DNA of 64,000 bases, taken from a virus. Location: IMG/VR virus record IMGVR_UViG_3300046507_000773, positions 62,001 through 126,000 of that record. One strand, given 5' to 3'. Shown piece after piece: positions 41,035-52,300 of the stretch (within the stretch, counting starts at the first letter, position 1; each line of letters starts with the position of its first letter). The notes below the pieces were generated by a model, which saw only the letters and a list, made by a program, of their open reading frames with translations, made no database searches and was not told the DNA's origin. Position numbers and translations under genes: made by a program.

Positions 41035-41190
41035 GATGTTTCCTTGAATAAAACTGTTGGACGAGAAAGGATCGCACTAAGAAAAAATTACGGGACTCGC
41101 TTATAAATTAGTTTGATCACATATCATCAATGTGTACTTCTTCCCGGAGTGCAATATTTTGTTCCCACAAACCTTACATGGAGGGCCTTA

Positions 41191-41700
41191 ATGTGGCTGG
41201 TTAATCTCTACCGCAAGTTCAGGAAGCCGCCGGAAGTACCTGCTAAACCACAACCTGTTGCTGAGCTGACGCCGCGTCTGCAATGCTTAGATACTGTGGA
41301 AAAGCTCAATCCGGATGTCTTCTCTCTGTACGAGGTAGATTCAGGACAAGCGGTTTTCGTCCGTCCACAGTTCGACAACATCGAATTGTACGCAGAGAAG
41401 TTGCGTGAGGCGGCAGTGTTGATTGAACGCAATCGGCCAATCCGAAATGACTGGGTGCCAAAGGAAGGTCAGCGCATTAGCGTCGACGCTTTCTTGGTTT
41501 CAAAGGAAGGCTATTACCTCGATTACTTTAAAGCCGTGGGACGCTTTAAGGAAGCAGCAGAAGCATTTTGCAAGGTAATGGAAAGAACGGATGACGTCTC
41601 GTACGGGGTCCAAGAGCACAACGGTCGAATGCTCTATAAACTCGTGGTCAATGTCAAGGAAGTTTCTGAAGCATTGAACGAAGTGGCTGAAATGAACTAA
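41191..41700 (+). CDS. Unknown protein, 169 aa
   Basis: I chose ATG 41191 because GGAGGG lies 5 bp upstream; the longer frame from 41113 would be entirely upstream leader. The 169-residue protein begins with a basic helix and a Pro-rich spacer (PPEVPAKPQP). A beta/alpha body follows with VFSLYEVDSG and YYLDYFKAVGRFKEA. The 150-bp upstream region is AT-rich, probably a promoter, and includes ACATATCA at 41119-41126. No family recognised. Confidence 0.55.
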   Translation: MWLVNLYRKFRKPPEVPAKPQPVAELTPRLQCLDTVEKLNPDVFSLYEVDSGQAVFVRPQFDNIELYAEKLREAAVLIERNRPIRNDWVPKEGQRISVDAFLVSKEGYYLDYFKAVGRFKEAAEAFCKVMERTDDVSYGVQEHNGRMLYKLVVNVKEVSEALNEVAEMN

Positions 41701-41742
41701 TTCGAAACGTCTTTACGTTAGAAACAATTAAGGGATTTGTTT

Positions 41743-42222
41743 ATGGCAAAGAATCCAATGATGAAACTACTGAGCGCCCCCGATAAGGGCATCAGTCAAA
41801 CGCACGGGCCTAACGGCATCCTCGCACGTCTCTTTCGTACGATCCTGTACGACGAAGACATAACTCCATTTCGTTACATGGATCTCATGGATGCATTTAT
41901 CCGTGAGGGTCAAAGCGGCGTACCTGTCAACCGCGTAGACCTAACCAGCTGGCGAGGCAACCTGACAAAAGAGCTCGGCAAAGAGCAGATGTCATGGAAG
42001 GTGTTTTGCAAGGCCTTACGGTTCTTGCAGATCATCAAGATCGAATTCCAGATCACCGCGTACTGGAAGAAAGGAAAAGTCACCAAGCACGCAACTTGGG
42101 TAGACTTCGGCTCAAAAGAAGCCCTGAATGAACTTAACAAACCTGAGGACGATTCTTCAAGTGACGACAACGCGCAGTACAAACTTCCTCTTGACTACCA
42201 TGGGGACGATGAATACAGCTAA
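41743..42222 (+). CDS. Unknown protein, 159 aa, possible winged-helix DNA-binding
   Basis: ATG 41743 follows AAGGGA. Residues about 40-105 have a helix-turn-helix-like spacing: MDLMDAFIREG, then a helix at LTKELGKEQMSWKVFCKALRFL, then two strands IKIEFQITAYW..ATWVDFG. This could be a winged helix. The C-terminal 30 residues are acidic and Ser-rich. A DNA-binding role is a weak inference. It lies between two unknown or accessory genes and ends 44 bp before the NADAR gene. Confidence 0.45.
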   Translation: MAKNPMMKLLSAPDKGISQTHGPNGILARLFRTILYDEDITPFRYMDLMDAFIREGQSGVPVNRVDLTSWRGNLTKELGKEQMSWKVFCKALRFLQIIKIEFQITAYWKKGKVTKHATWVDFGSKEALNELNKPEDDSSSDDNAQYKLPLDYHGDDEYS

Positions 42223-42266
42223 CCGGACACTTTCGTTCTTCTCGTTAAATCATTGAGGCAGGAATC

Positions 42267-42758
42267 ATGGTAGAAAAAGTTAAACCAGAAATCGACGACA
42301 ACGACGACGGCAAAAAGTTCATCAACATTTATTCGAAAGGACGCACCAAACTCGGTAAGATGCTCTCGCACTTTTACCACTCGCCGTTTGAACACCCGAC
42401 CTTAAAGCATTTCAATTCTATGGAAGGCTTCTGGCACTACGTCGGTGGCGACGTCAAAGACGAACGCCTGCGTACCGTGCCTGGCTGGCAAGCAAAGAAG
42501 ATCGGCAAAGACATCACCAAGAGTTACAAGGCCGACTTCCAGAAGCTCATCATGGAAGGTAACCGCTGCAAGATTGAAGCCAACGAAGAGCTCAAGAAAC
42601 TCTTCATCGAATCCACTTTGCCGTTCGTTCACTACTACGTGGCGGACAACGGCTGGATCGTGAAGCCAAAAGCACAAGAATGGCTCTGCCATGGCTTTGA
42701 AACGCTGCGGAATCAAATGCGTGCGGAAGCAGGTCTTGCTCCGCTGTTTAACACCTAG
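42267..42758 (+). CDS. NADAR-family protein (predicted ADP-ribose glycosidase)
   Basis: The 163-residue protein fits the NADAR domain in order: INIYSKGRTKLGKMLSHF (residues 19-36), SPFEHP, the SMEGFW motif with candidate catalytic Glu53, LRTVPGWQAKKIGKDI (near 70-90), KIEANEELKKLF, and LPFVHYYV near residue 120. NADAR enzymes remove ADP-ribose, including from modified guanine in DarT/NADAR toxin-antitoxin systems. In a phage this could reverse ADP-ribosylation by host defence or by phage ADP-ribosyltransferases. The start follows GAGGCAGGAA. A double hairpin terminates the gene. Family call is strong; the biological target is inferred. Confidence 0.75.
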   Translation: MVEKVKPEIDDNDDGKKFINIYSKGRTKLGKMLSHFYHSPFEHPTLKHFNSMEGFWHYVGGDVKDERLRTVPGWQAKKIGKDITKSYKADFQKLIMEGNRCKIEANEELKKLFIESTLPFVHYYVADNGWIVKPKAQEWLCHGFETLRNQMRAEAGLAPLFNT

Positions 42759-42825
42759 TACTTCATCCGATTCCGGGTGAAGTACTAAAAAGGGAGAGGC
42801 TTCGGCCTCTCTTCTTTTTTTTTTG
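42756..42825 (+). terminator. Double hairpin, second one a strong intrinsic terminator
   Basis: TAGTACTTCA (starting at the NADAR stop codon, 42756-42765) pairs with TGAAGTACTA (42778-42787). Then GAGAGGC (42794-42800) pairs with GCCTCTC (42805-42811) around TTCG, followed by a T-rich tract of about 14 bases. Confidence 0.85.
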
Positions 42826-42839
42826 CTCGGGATAGGATT

Positions 42840-44183
42840 ATGGCCGGACCATTTGCACAAAGTGCGTTCTCAACAGGACCCAATGACGACTACCGTACAG
42901 TAGACGTCTACAAGCAAGACGGTAAGAACGTTATCTCCAGTTATACCGATCGCTCCACGGCTCCGTCGACTTCGGGCCTGGGTAGTCTCTTCGGTAGCAA
43001 TCCACTGCCGAGTTTGAATCTCGACACGAAGACGGCACTGGAAGTATCAAAGAATGCCCTGACATACGGCAAGAGCATTGCAAGCGGTACTGACACCAAG
43101 AGCATGCTAGACCGTGCTGTGGGTGGTTTGGGCATGGCGGGTTCAGCACTTCGTAATGCATCACCCAGTTTGCAAAAGTCGCTTCTGGGTGGCATTGGTG
43201 ATGTGCAAAGCATTTATGCCCAAGTCGGCAATACCGTCTCCCGTATCAAGAGTGGTAACTTGCCCGATATCCGTAGCGTTGCGGATATCATCAACAAAGC
43301 GGCAGGCGCTGGTGCTACTGGCATTCCTCTCATCAACATCAATGACCAGAACTCCACACTGGGCATGGCAGCTGGTCTCATCCAGCAAGCAACGCGTAGT
43401 GGCATCCCTAAGTCGTTTAGCGCACTGACGACGAACCTCATTTCTAACCCGACCCAAATCGCAGGCCTTATCAACAAGGTCTTGCCATCGGTGACGAAGT
43501 CGAGTGACGTCTTCACGCTGAAAGAAATGGCACTGGTTCAGCCGTCTGCGATCAAGCTGGCCAATCCAGACATCTTGTCGGACTTCTCGTTTAACTACAA
43601 GGCAGACGACGGTACGACGCAAGTAGCGAAGATGGAAGCCTTTGGTGCGGTTAAGGAAACCTATTCCGCGATCGATCCGAACTGGCTTAGTTGCCCAGCG
43701 CGTGAAGGTGGCAATGTAGTTGACGTAAGCAAGATTTCTGGTGCTTCGTCTGACTTCAAAGACATGCTTCAAACGGGCGCTCTGAATAGCACCGACATTG
43801 CTGACAAAGTGTTCTTGATGGACACGTCTCCTTCGAAGTACCTGGGGAGCATTGGCGGGTCAGTCGCTAACCAAGGAACGCCTTCGGTGCGGGATCAGCT
43901 CAACACGCTTTTCCCAGCAGCGGCAGTAGGACAAACACGTGCTTCTGAAACGCCTGTGCTCTCTCCTGGTCAAGCCGGCATGAAAGCAGAAGTAGAAGAG
44001 TACGACGTTGCAGCCTACAAGGCTGGTGGTGGAACTTCGAAGATTAAACGTACGACCAATCCCGATGGTAGCTACACCATCGAGACTTCGTACATCTATC
44101 AAGGTTCAGTCAATCACATCACAACTGAAATCTTCGATTCAAGCGGCCAACGCATTTCGAAAACGGAACGCGACCTGGATTAA
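42840..44183 (+). CDS. Virion structural protein, 447 aa, Ser/Gly-rich
   Basis: ATG 42840 follows TAGGAT. The 447-residue protein is rich in Ser, Gly, Thr and Ala, with low-complexity helical stretches (GAGATGIPLININDQNSTLG, LGMAAGLIQQATRSG), and has a beta-rich C-terminus (YTIETSYIYQGSVNHITTEIFD). This composition is common in tail or baseplate proteins. It faces the large minus-strand virion genes across a terminator. By phiKZ gene order it would lie just beyond the gp182 position. No family recognised. Confidence 0.6.
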   Translation: MAGPFAQSAFSTGPNDDYRTVDVYKQDGKNVISSYTDRSTAPSTSGLGSLFGSNPLPSLNLDTKTALEVSKNALTYGKSIASGTDTKSMLDRAVGGLGMAGSALRNASPSLQKSLLGGIGDVQSIYAQVGNTVSRIKSGNLPDIRSVADIINKAAGAGATGIPLININDQNSTLGMAAGLIQQATRSGIPKSFSALTTNLISNPTQIAGLINKVLPSVTKSSDVFTLKEMALVQPSAIKLANPDILSDFSFNYKADDGTTQVAKMEAFGAVKETYSAIDPNWLSCPAREGGNVVDVSKISGASSDFKDMLQTGALNSTDIADKVFLMDTSPSKYLGSIGGSVANQGTPSVRDQLNTLFPAAAVGQTRASETPVLSPGQAGMKAEVEEYDVAAYKAGGGTSKIKRTTNPDGSYTIETSYIYQGSVNHITTEIFDSSGQRISKTERDLD

Positions 44184-44195
44184 TACGGCATATTA

Positions 44196-44216
44196 CCCCA
44201 CCCCAAAAGGGTGGGG
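44196..44216. terminator. Bidirectional terminator between convergent structural genes
   Basis: CCCCACCC (44196-44203) pairs with GGGTGGGG (44209-44216); flanks are CGGCATATTA and CTTTATGCTGC. It separates the genes ending at 44183 (plus) and 44229 (minus). Confidence 0.8.
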
Positions 44217-44228
44217 CTTTATGCTGCT

Positions 44229-46268
44229 TTACCGCTCAGTACCTTTGTAGATCGCGGACCAGAGACGGGCAGGAGGTAAGTCACTTGCAAAGTTCAGCAT
44301 GTGCGTCACAGAGTAAGCACTCTTCCATTCCGCCAGCATCATCGTTGCCCGCATCTTGAGTTTCCTCATGCCATAGATCTGATCTGCAAGACCCACGCCA
44401 GCGATTACGTTCAAGTAGTCGCTAAAGATCGTGTCGTCGTCGAAGAGCTTAGCCACCGACGTAACGGCATTCACCACCGTATCAGCTGCCGCACCCACAC
44501 CAGCACCGACTGCAGCGCCTGCTGCGGAACCTGCTGCGGCGCCAGCGACTGCACCTGGCACACCTGCTGCCACTCCAATCCCCGCTCCTGCAACACCACC
44601 AGCAACAGCACCTGCTTTACCCAGCGTCTTGGCGATACTGAAGTCCAAGCCTTCCGAGATCGGCATGTGCATGATGGAGGAGAGATCCTTCACGCCGAAC
44701 GTGATTTCCATCCCCATCGAGTGACCCAGGTTGTTAAAGCCCAGGTTACCCTTACCGCGAGTGATCGTCATCGAGTCGATAATGCCCAGACGCGTTTGTG
44801 CGCGACCTTGGTCATAGAGCTCAACCAAGAACGGCGACGTGTACGAGTGCTTACCGGCCGACAACGGAAGCGCACCAGCGAGAAGCATGGCGAACGGGAT
44901 GTAGATGTTGATGAGCTGACTGATCGGGTTACCATACGGGCTCACCAGATCGATCGTGTAGTTCATCGTGGGAAGCTGCGCTGCTGACGATTGCCACTGC
45001 TGTGGAATGTCAACGAACGCTGCACCACCGAGAACAGCAAGACCCGACAAGCCCAACTGGTCTGCTGCACCTTTCACCACCGCTTTGGCTGCACCAAAGA
45101 CTGCGCCGAGCATTTGCGATGCGACGTCGTCACTGATGTTACCGTTAGCGAAGTTGAAGTTGGTACTACGAGATGCACTTGCCATGCCATTGATCTTGCT
45201 AGCGATCTCCGACTCACCCGTTTGGCTCGAGAACGATTCACTCACGGTACCGGTGTAGTTCACTCGGAACGAAGCGAACTGGGAGCCGTCGTTAAGCTCT
45301 GCGTCCAAGAATTCAGCAAAGCCAGCGGGAGCCGAGTTACCAACGGCGCCTTCTGCACTGTCACCTGCCTTGGGTGCCGAGAAGTCACTCTCCATCCATT
45401 TGTCGATGTAGGAAGAGAACTGCGGCTTTTGATCCACCAGCATCTGGTTGTGAATGCCCGCCACTTCATTCCAGATGTTGTCGCTCGAGACTTCGTTGAG
45501 CAACTTCTGTCGACGATAGGCAAGCCGCTGTGCACGGTTAGCCAGAGCGTAGACGTCGATCTGTCCGCCTTCGGTGATGATGTCAGGCAGAAGCTTGTGA
45601 AGGCGTGCCAGGGCATTTGCATCGAAGTCGTATTCGCCACCCATGCGGTTACCTTCTTTGTCCGTTGCACTACCCAGACGAGGAATGATACCACGGTTGA
45701 CCGCGATCTGGTTGACCATGGTTTGCACGGCGTTCCAGTAAAGCGGCATGGTGGGTTTCAGATAGTAGAACTTCGTCGAGGGCTTGTTGAGGGCATAACG
45801 AAGAAGCTTACCGGAAATGAACCCGACAGCGAGAAGCGGCCAGAACGAAACTTGTACCACGAGACCGATGGCGCGGCCTACGAGATAGAACGCTTTTTCC
45901 ACACGGCCAGTGCGGGCAAGCTGTCCTGCTTGGCTGTCGTAGAACTCGGTAAAGAACGTACGCAGCGAATTGAATGCGGGGACACCGAAACGCATGTGGA
46001 TGACTTGGCTATTGTCATCGATCGCTTCACTGTAGTAAGCACCCATGCCTTTGCTGCCAGCGAATTTGCCTTGGACCTTTGGGTCAGCGAAGCGCGTAAA
46101 TTGCGGCGGCGGATTGATTGCGAAGTTACCACCGGGTGTGGTGTCGGTGAACTTCAGACTCGCAGTGGTGAACGTGCGGTTGACTTGGTCAATGCCTTCC
46201 AGATTGGTTTGGCTGACCAAGAAACTTTGTCGTAACCACTTCGAGTCCTTTAAAAGAGGTCCGGACAT
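44229..46268 (-). CDS. Large virion protein with glycine-zipper segment (phiKZ gp182-like position)
   Basis: The 679-residue protein starts at 46268 behind GGAG. It has an N-terminal mixed region (1-140), a hydrophobic segment near 135-155 (AIGLVVQVSFWPLLAVGFISG), and a central helical part. A region of about 50 residues near 555-605 is made of Gly/Ala repeats (GAGIGVAAGVPGAVAGAAAG), a glycine-zipper pattern found in proteins that insert into membranes. Such features suit a protein injected or inserted during DNA entry. It precedes, on the same strand, the transglycosylase-bearing protein's 3' end by 52 bp, so both are probably in one operon. Confidence 0.6.
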   Translation of the reverse strand: MSGPLLKDSKWLRQSFLVSQTNLEGIDQVNRTFTTASLKFTDTTPGGNFAINPPPQFTRFADPKVQGKFAGSKGMGAYYSEAIDDNSQVIHMRFGVPAFNSLRTFFTEFYDSQAGQLARTGRVEKAFYLVGRAIGLVVQVSFWPLLAVGFISGKLLRYALNKPSTKFYYLKPTMPLYWNAVQTMVNQIAVNRGIIPRLGSATDKEGNRMGGEYDFDANALARLHKLLPDIITEGGQIDVYALANRAQRLAYRRQKLLNEVSSDNIWNEVAGIHNQMLVDQKPQFSSYIDKWMESDFSAPKAGDSAEGAVGNSAPAGFAEFLDAELNDGSQFASFRVNYTGTVSESFSSQTGESEIASKINGMASASRSTNFNFANGNISDDVASQMLGAVFGAAKAVVKGAADQLGLSGLAVLGGAAFVDIPQQWQSSAAQLPTMNYTIDLVSPYGNPISQLINIYIPFAMLLAGALPLSAGKHSYTSPFLVELYDQGRAQTRLGIIDSMTITRGKGNLGFNNLGHSMGMEITFGVKDLSSIMHMPISEGLDFSIAKTLGKAGAVAGGVAGAGIGVAAGVPGAVAGAAAGSAAGAAVGAGVGAAADTVVNAVTSVAKLFDDDTIFSDYLNVIAGVGLADQIYGMRKLKMRATMMLAEWKSAYSVTHMLNFASDLPPARLWSAIYKGTER

Positions 46269-46292
46269 CTAATGTTCTCCAAATGAAAAGAA

Positions 46293-46315
46293 GGAGGGGA
46301 GGATTGCTCCCCTCC
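46293..46315 (-). terminator. Hairpin after the 2230-residue gene
   Basis: GGAGGGGAG (46293-46301) pairs with CTCCCCTCC (46307-46315) around GATTG. On the minus strand it follows the stop at 46320 and precedes TTCTTTTCATTT. Confidence 0.7.
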
Positions 46316-46319
46316 CCTC

Positions 46320-49300
46320 TTACGGCCAGTTACGGTTCTTGGCTACCGACACAGGTGGTTGTTGAACCTTCTGCGGTGGTGCTTTGAAGTTACTGGTGTC
46401 GACCGGAGTTTGAGGCGCTTCTTCCTTTGCAGGCTTAGCGTCTTTGCCCCCCAGTCCCATGGCGACCAGTTTGCGCAGTTCTTCGAGCATCAGCTTTTGC
46501 GTTTGCAGCTGCTGATTGCCAACCGAAGTCAGCTCGTCGAAGACCTTGCTCGTGGCTTGTGCTTGGAACCTGTTCTGTTCTTCAACACTTGCCGAGCGTG
46601 GCGTCTGGAAGCCCTGACCCATCGCGCGTGCTGCTGCGTTTGGATCGGAGGCTGCTGCATCTCCAGTAGTAGCTGGAGCGGAGGACTTATCCGTTTTAGC
46701 AGGAGCCGCAGGTTGTGGCACGTTGGCATCGCTACCAATTGGCACGCCTGGCGTTTGCTCGGTCACCTTGAAGCTGCCCACAGGGTTACTCGTCATGCCA
46801 GGTACCGACGGCTTAGCCGACTTATCGTCAGCAGGAGGCGTCGGAGGAGCACTGGTAGTCGAGGCGGTCTGGAGTTTCTCCGAACCATCGTCGACACCGT
46901 AGGCTTTGGCCTGTTTGCGCAGACGGGAATTCATCAGCGCGTAGACCTCGCCCACTGTGCGTGGCGTGTTGCCATTCTTCTGGTCGTAGAAGATCGGGAT
47001 GTTAGCCCGTGCAGCTTTTGGCATCACGTTTGCTGCGATTGCGGACGGATCGCTTCCCAGGAAGGTGCGTGCACCACCAGCGCCCAGGAAGTGAGCAAAA
47101 TACAGGTCGGTGTCGGTCAGCTTACGGTTGACACTGCCTTTGATCTGCTCAGCATTCATCTTCAAGAACTCTGCCGTCATCAGCGCATTTGCACGCGCAT
47201 CAGTAGCAGGCGTATCAGGAGAGATGCCGTACTTGGGACCGAACTTGCCCAGCATGGTTTGCCAGGTGTCGTTGATGAACTGCCCCAGGCCAGTGGCTGA
47301 CGACGTACCGGCTTTAGCGTCAGGATTGAAGCCCGATTCGGTAGCCATGATACTGGCCATCATCACCGGGTCCACACCTGTCATCTTGCCGACAGCCTCC
47401 AGCATGGCCTTCATCGATGCGTAAGTGCCTTTGCCCGTAGGCTTAGGAATCGCATTGATGTCACCGCCCGTACCCTTCCCAGGGTGTTCGACTTCGCGGC
47501 CACCGCCAAAGCCTAAGCTTTGAGCAATGCTACTTGCAGCGCCTTTGATACCAGCGCCGATGTTTGCACCCGCGTTGCCAAACCAACCGCTCTTGGTCTT
47601 GTTGCCATCTTCATCGACGTTGTTAAAGAGACGAGCAAAGAAGCCTGACTTCTGGGTGACGCCGTTTTGCACGACATCCGAAGCGCCCTCTTTGGTCAAG
47701 CCAGATTTCCCTGTCTTGCCCGTTTGCTCATCGAGCTTCATCTGCTGAGCGTTATCTTTCAACGCCTGCAAATTGCCATCGATGGATTTGACATCCGTGT
47801 TGAGTTCGTACCCAGGCCACGGTGACTCGGTAATGGACCAAACCGAAGTAGAGGAGCCATTGTAGTCCGTGTTCGTTGTGTAGATCACGGTACCCACGTC
47901 CAGCTGTTGCTGAGCGTTCAGCGTGTCAGCTGCCACCTTCATGTCGTTTTTACGCGACACTTTCTTCAGTGCAGTTAAGTACTTCAGATAAGTTGGCAAG
48001 AAGCGCTTACTAAACCAGGTCAACCAATCCGACGAATTCCCGTTGGTGGAGCCTGCCACACCAAACCAAGGACCTGCCGTATTGATCGTCTCCTCGATCG
48101 AGCCATTCCATGCTGCAACATCGCCACTGGCGAAGGAGACTTGTGCAAGCACGAGGTTCTCCAGTTTCTGCAACATGCGCACCTTATCGATGCTCAAGTC
48201 TTTCAGACCGTACGTGCGCATCCTCATCGCAGCCAGAGCATCCAGACGTCCTGACGACAGAACATCGCTCATGACTTGCGCCGAAGTCACGGTAACCACT
48301 CCAGAACCGCTCAGAACGGCCCCAGAGGCGTCGAACTTGACATCCTTGATGAGTTTCTGCATGTCAGCCGGTGACGCCTTACGGACGCCATCTGCGGACA
48401 GTACAGGTGCAGCTGCGCCAATGGCAGCGGCGGCCGTTGTTTTGGCAGCCTCAGCAGCAACTCCCTTACCACCGTTCTTGTCGTTCTTTGCAATATCATC
48501 CTGAATTGCTTGGATGGCAGCAGTCACTTCTGGACGGCCAGCTTTCAGCTTCGGCAGATCCATGAACGGGGAAGTCAAGTAGTCGTAAGGACCATCGGGC
48601 ATCTTGACCGCATTGAAATACTGCTTGCGTTCTTCGCCTTTCAAGTCCTCCACGTCACCGAGCTTCTTCTTCATGCCAGCGAGCACACTCATGTGCGCCA
48701 GGAAGATAGGCTTAAAGCGAGAGGCGAACCACGTCACCCAAGGGCCACGTTGTTCTTCGTTGGTCGGGTCAAGACCAAAGTCCGAGATCGCCTTTTTGAG
48801 GTCAACCTTGGTTTGGTCAATGGCAGCTTGTCCACCCGTGAACACCACGTGCTCTGCCAACAGGTCTTCAAGGCCGAACACCTTTTGCAAGTGCTCGCCA
48901 TCGTCGTCCTTGGTAAAGCCGTACTGTGCATAACGCAGTGTACTCATGAGACCAAGCTTTTTCCGGGTCAGGTACTTATATCCGAAGTAGGCTCCAGCAC
49001 CCACGGCTGCAACACCGAGAGCAGTTAAGAGAACAGGCGCGGTCAGGATTGCACCGAGACCCGTTGCGATTGCGCCAGCAGCAGTTGCTGCGCCAGCTGC
49101 GATCGACCCTACACTACCGATGGCCCCCATGGCAAGAGCGCCAGCGCCTTCAAGACCCAGTCCACCCAAGGCCAATGCACCACGCCCGCCCCACATAGCG
49201 GCCCGACCCAGCAAGCCTGCACCACGGGCCCCAACACCCAGAGCACCACGACCGAGCGAAGCAGCACCACGACCAAGAGATCCCAGTCGCGTATTTTTAA

Positions 49301-52300
49301 CCGCATTTATTGCACCTCGGCCGAAGCGTCCAATTCCTCGCCCCGCCCTGCCGCCCAGGCGCTTTGCTTTGCCCCAGGCACGACCGGCACGACCACGCGG
49401 TCGCCGACGGGAGTTCCCATCGCGGTCAAGCAAATCGTCAAGACCGAGGCCATCATTTTCTTCATCGTCATCATCCTTGTGTTTGTGTTTCCCGAACAGG
49501 CCACGTGCCGTCTTCCAGGCACTCTTGGCTTTGTCCCCCATTGTGTCGTACAAGTCCTTGCCTTTGGCAAAACCCTTGTCAGCCAGACGCTTAGCGCCGT
49601 CTTTAACGTCACCCGCTTTCTCTTTGAGCTTTTCCCTCTTGCGTTTCAAGTCCTCGTAACTACCGTCACGAATTCCATCGCCGTCAGAGTCACCCTCGAT
49701 CTTGCGTTTCTTGCCCGGCAGTCGGTCATTAAGGATGTTGCGGATGTCGGTCAGCAAGTCCACCGTCTTCTTTGCACTGATGCCCAAGACACCGGTGTTG
49801 AAGAACTCGCCGAGTTTCTTACCCCAGCTAGTGAAGTCCAGCTTGCCCATCACCCAGTCACGAGCAGACTTACCCATGTCCATGACTTTGTTCTTGGCCC
49901 AGGTGAACTTGTCCTTTGCGAACTTCGCTGCACCTACGACCAATTGCAACACCTTCTTCATGCCCGTTACCAGCGGACGACCTTTGCTATCGACCAGGCC
50001 CTTTTTGATGTCCTCTTCCGTCAGGACAAGTTGTCCATTCTGGTCGTAGACAGGCCCGTCAATTTGCGAAGGCTTGGTGATGGTCTTACTTGAGACACGA
50101 GAAGCGTAACCGCCTGCCTTCATCGTGATACCCAAGAGACGGGGTTTGTCTTCCCCTTTGACGTAGACGTCTTGCGCCATGTCCGTCAAGCCCCAGAGCT
50201 TCTCAACCCCCAAGAGTGCTTGCGCGTACACGCCGCCAACACCAGCACGGAACTTCTTTGCCCCCCAAACTCCGAGACCGATTGCACCGTCTTTGAGCTT
50301 GGTAAGCCCAGCCAGTGCTTTCTGACCCATGTTCGTTTTCATGAAGGCATTCTTAGCGTCCTCCAGCGACAGAACGATGTTGCCGTCCTCGTCAATGATG
50401 GCGCCTTTGATGTCCTTGTAGCTGGTGATCACCTTGCCCGTTACCTGGTCACGGTACTTGCCCGCTTCGATACCGGCTTTGGTGATACGTGGGAGCAACT
50501 CACCTTTGACGTAGATGTCATTGATTTCGTTGATCTTCTTCCACGCACTGTCTTTCCAGTTGCCAAGCGTCTTCCACGCATCCTTACCACGGGAGAGACC
50601 TTTGTCCCACTGACGGCTACCGAACTGACGAGCACGGCCGAAGCCGCTCTTTGCTGCACCCCAGAGTCCGCCCGGTACATCGGACAAGCGCATGTTGCGC
50701 CAATCGCGAGGACCTGCCGGATTGCCACCTGGACCAGCTTCGTACAGATGGATGCCATCCTTGATCTGCTGTTCAATGCGCAGCAGTGTCTCGCCCATGG
50801 TCTTAGCGTCGTCCTTGATGGACTGTGCTTTGATTTCATCGACGATACGATCAAAGAGAGACGGGTCAGCTTGCAACGTCATGCCCGATTGAGCAGCGCC
50901 TTGCTGAATGGCTTGTGGGGCCGGAGTGGGTGCTGCTGGAGCTGCACTTGGATGCGGACCACGAGGACCTGCACCACGGCTATTTGGCGTACCACGAGTA
51001 CGAGAGACTCGCACACGAGGCTGCGTCTGGAGGCCACCACCCGATGCTTGAGGAACAGGGCTGTTCTCATCACCGTAGTAATAGTCGTACAGACGGTTCA
51101 TGTCAATCATGCCGTCTTTTACCAGGCCCAGTTCTTCCAGGTATTCTTGGTTGCCAGCATTGACGTGATGCTGGATGTTGGCACGTGAGTCAGAGATCCG
51201 GTTACCCAGGTTACCAAACTCTTGCGCAAACACACGCCGCTTATCGAGAAGCGGGTCTTCCTTGAAGTACTCCTTGAAGATGTCGGCAAACGCTTCACCA
51301 TGCTTGCCGCCGATACCGGCGTACTTGGTCGGGTCCGAGAGTCGATCTACATCGCCACGCTTACCGTCAAGGTTTTCCCGGAGCATGTAGCGGCCAAGGA
51401 TCTTACGCTGTTCAGGCGTAAGCTTTTTGTCCTTGTCCAATTCAGTGACGAGTTTGTCGACTTGTTCTTTCGTGGAAGACGTTTCGCGGTCACCCACGAG
51501 ACTTTCACGAATGTTCTTGCCGATCGTCCTCTTGTCGCTGAACTTGTTCTTCAGGTGATCGTATTCAATCAACTGCGTCGACTCGTCTCCAGTGCGCATG
51601 ATCCGAATCTCACGCCAGATGCGTGCCAGGTAACCTGGAATGATTTCGGTAATGGACTTATTGGTGCGGCGACCAAAGACATCTGGATTGTTACCGTCGG
51701 CCAGTTTGTCTTGGTGCAGGCTAGCATCCGGCCCACTCAAGCTGCCAAGGATGTTGTCCTTGCCAAAACGAATGAGACTATCGAGGAAACCAAAGCCCGT
51801 GTTTTCCCCTTTGTTGCTTTGTGCGAACTCTTTTGCGTGCTGCGGCAAATTGGTTGCGAATTCGCTGATCTTGTTTCCGGTGCGAACGATGCGATCGTTC
51901 TTGTTGACTTTTCCTCGCAGCCACTTACCCAGGCGTTCACCCAGGTTATCTGCTGCAAGACCACCAACAATTCCACCGCCCAGTTCGGAACCGGACATCT
52001 GTGGACCACCGAACTCTGCCTGCATGGCCTGCAAGTCGGCGAGCGAATCCACCATGCCCGCACCCTGCTGAACACTACTGGCAAAGTTACGGGCTTTGTC
52101 CTGGGCAGACATCGCAAGACGCTTACCGAGGTTACCGAGGAATTCACGACGCTTACTAAAGACACTGTCGTTCAAGCCATCGATGAACTTGTTACGCAGC
52201 GCTTCTTTGAGCCGCTCGGAACTCTTGAGCTTAGCAAACTCGGGCAGACCCGTGTTCTTCAGGATGCCTTCCAGGTTCTGGGTAGTAACGGCATTCTGAC

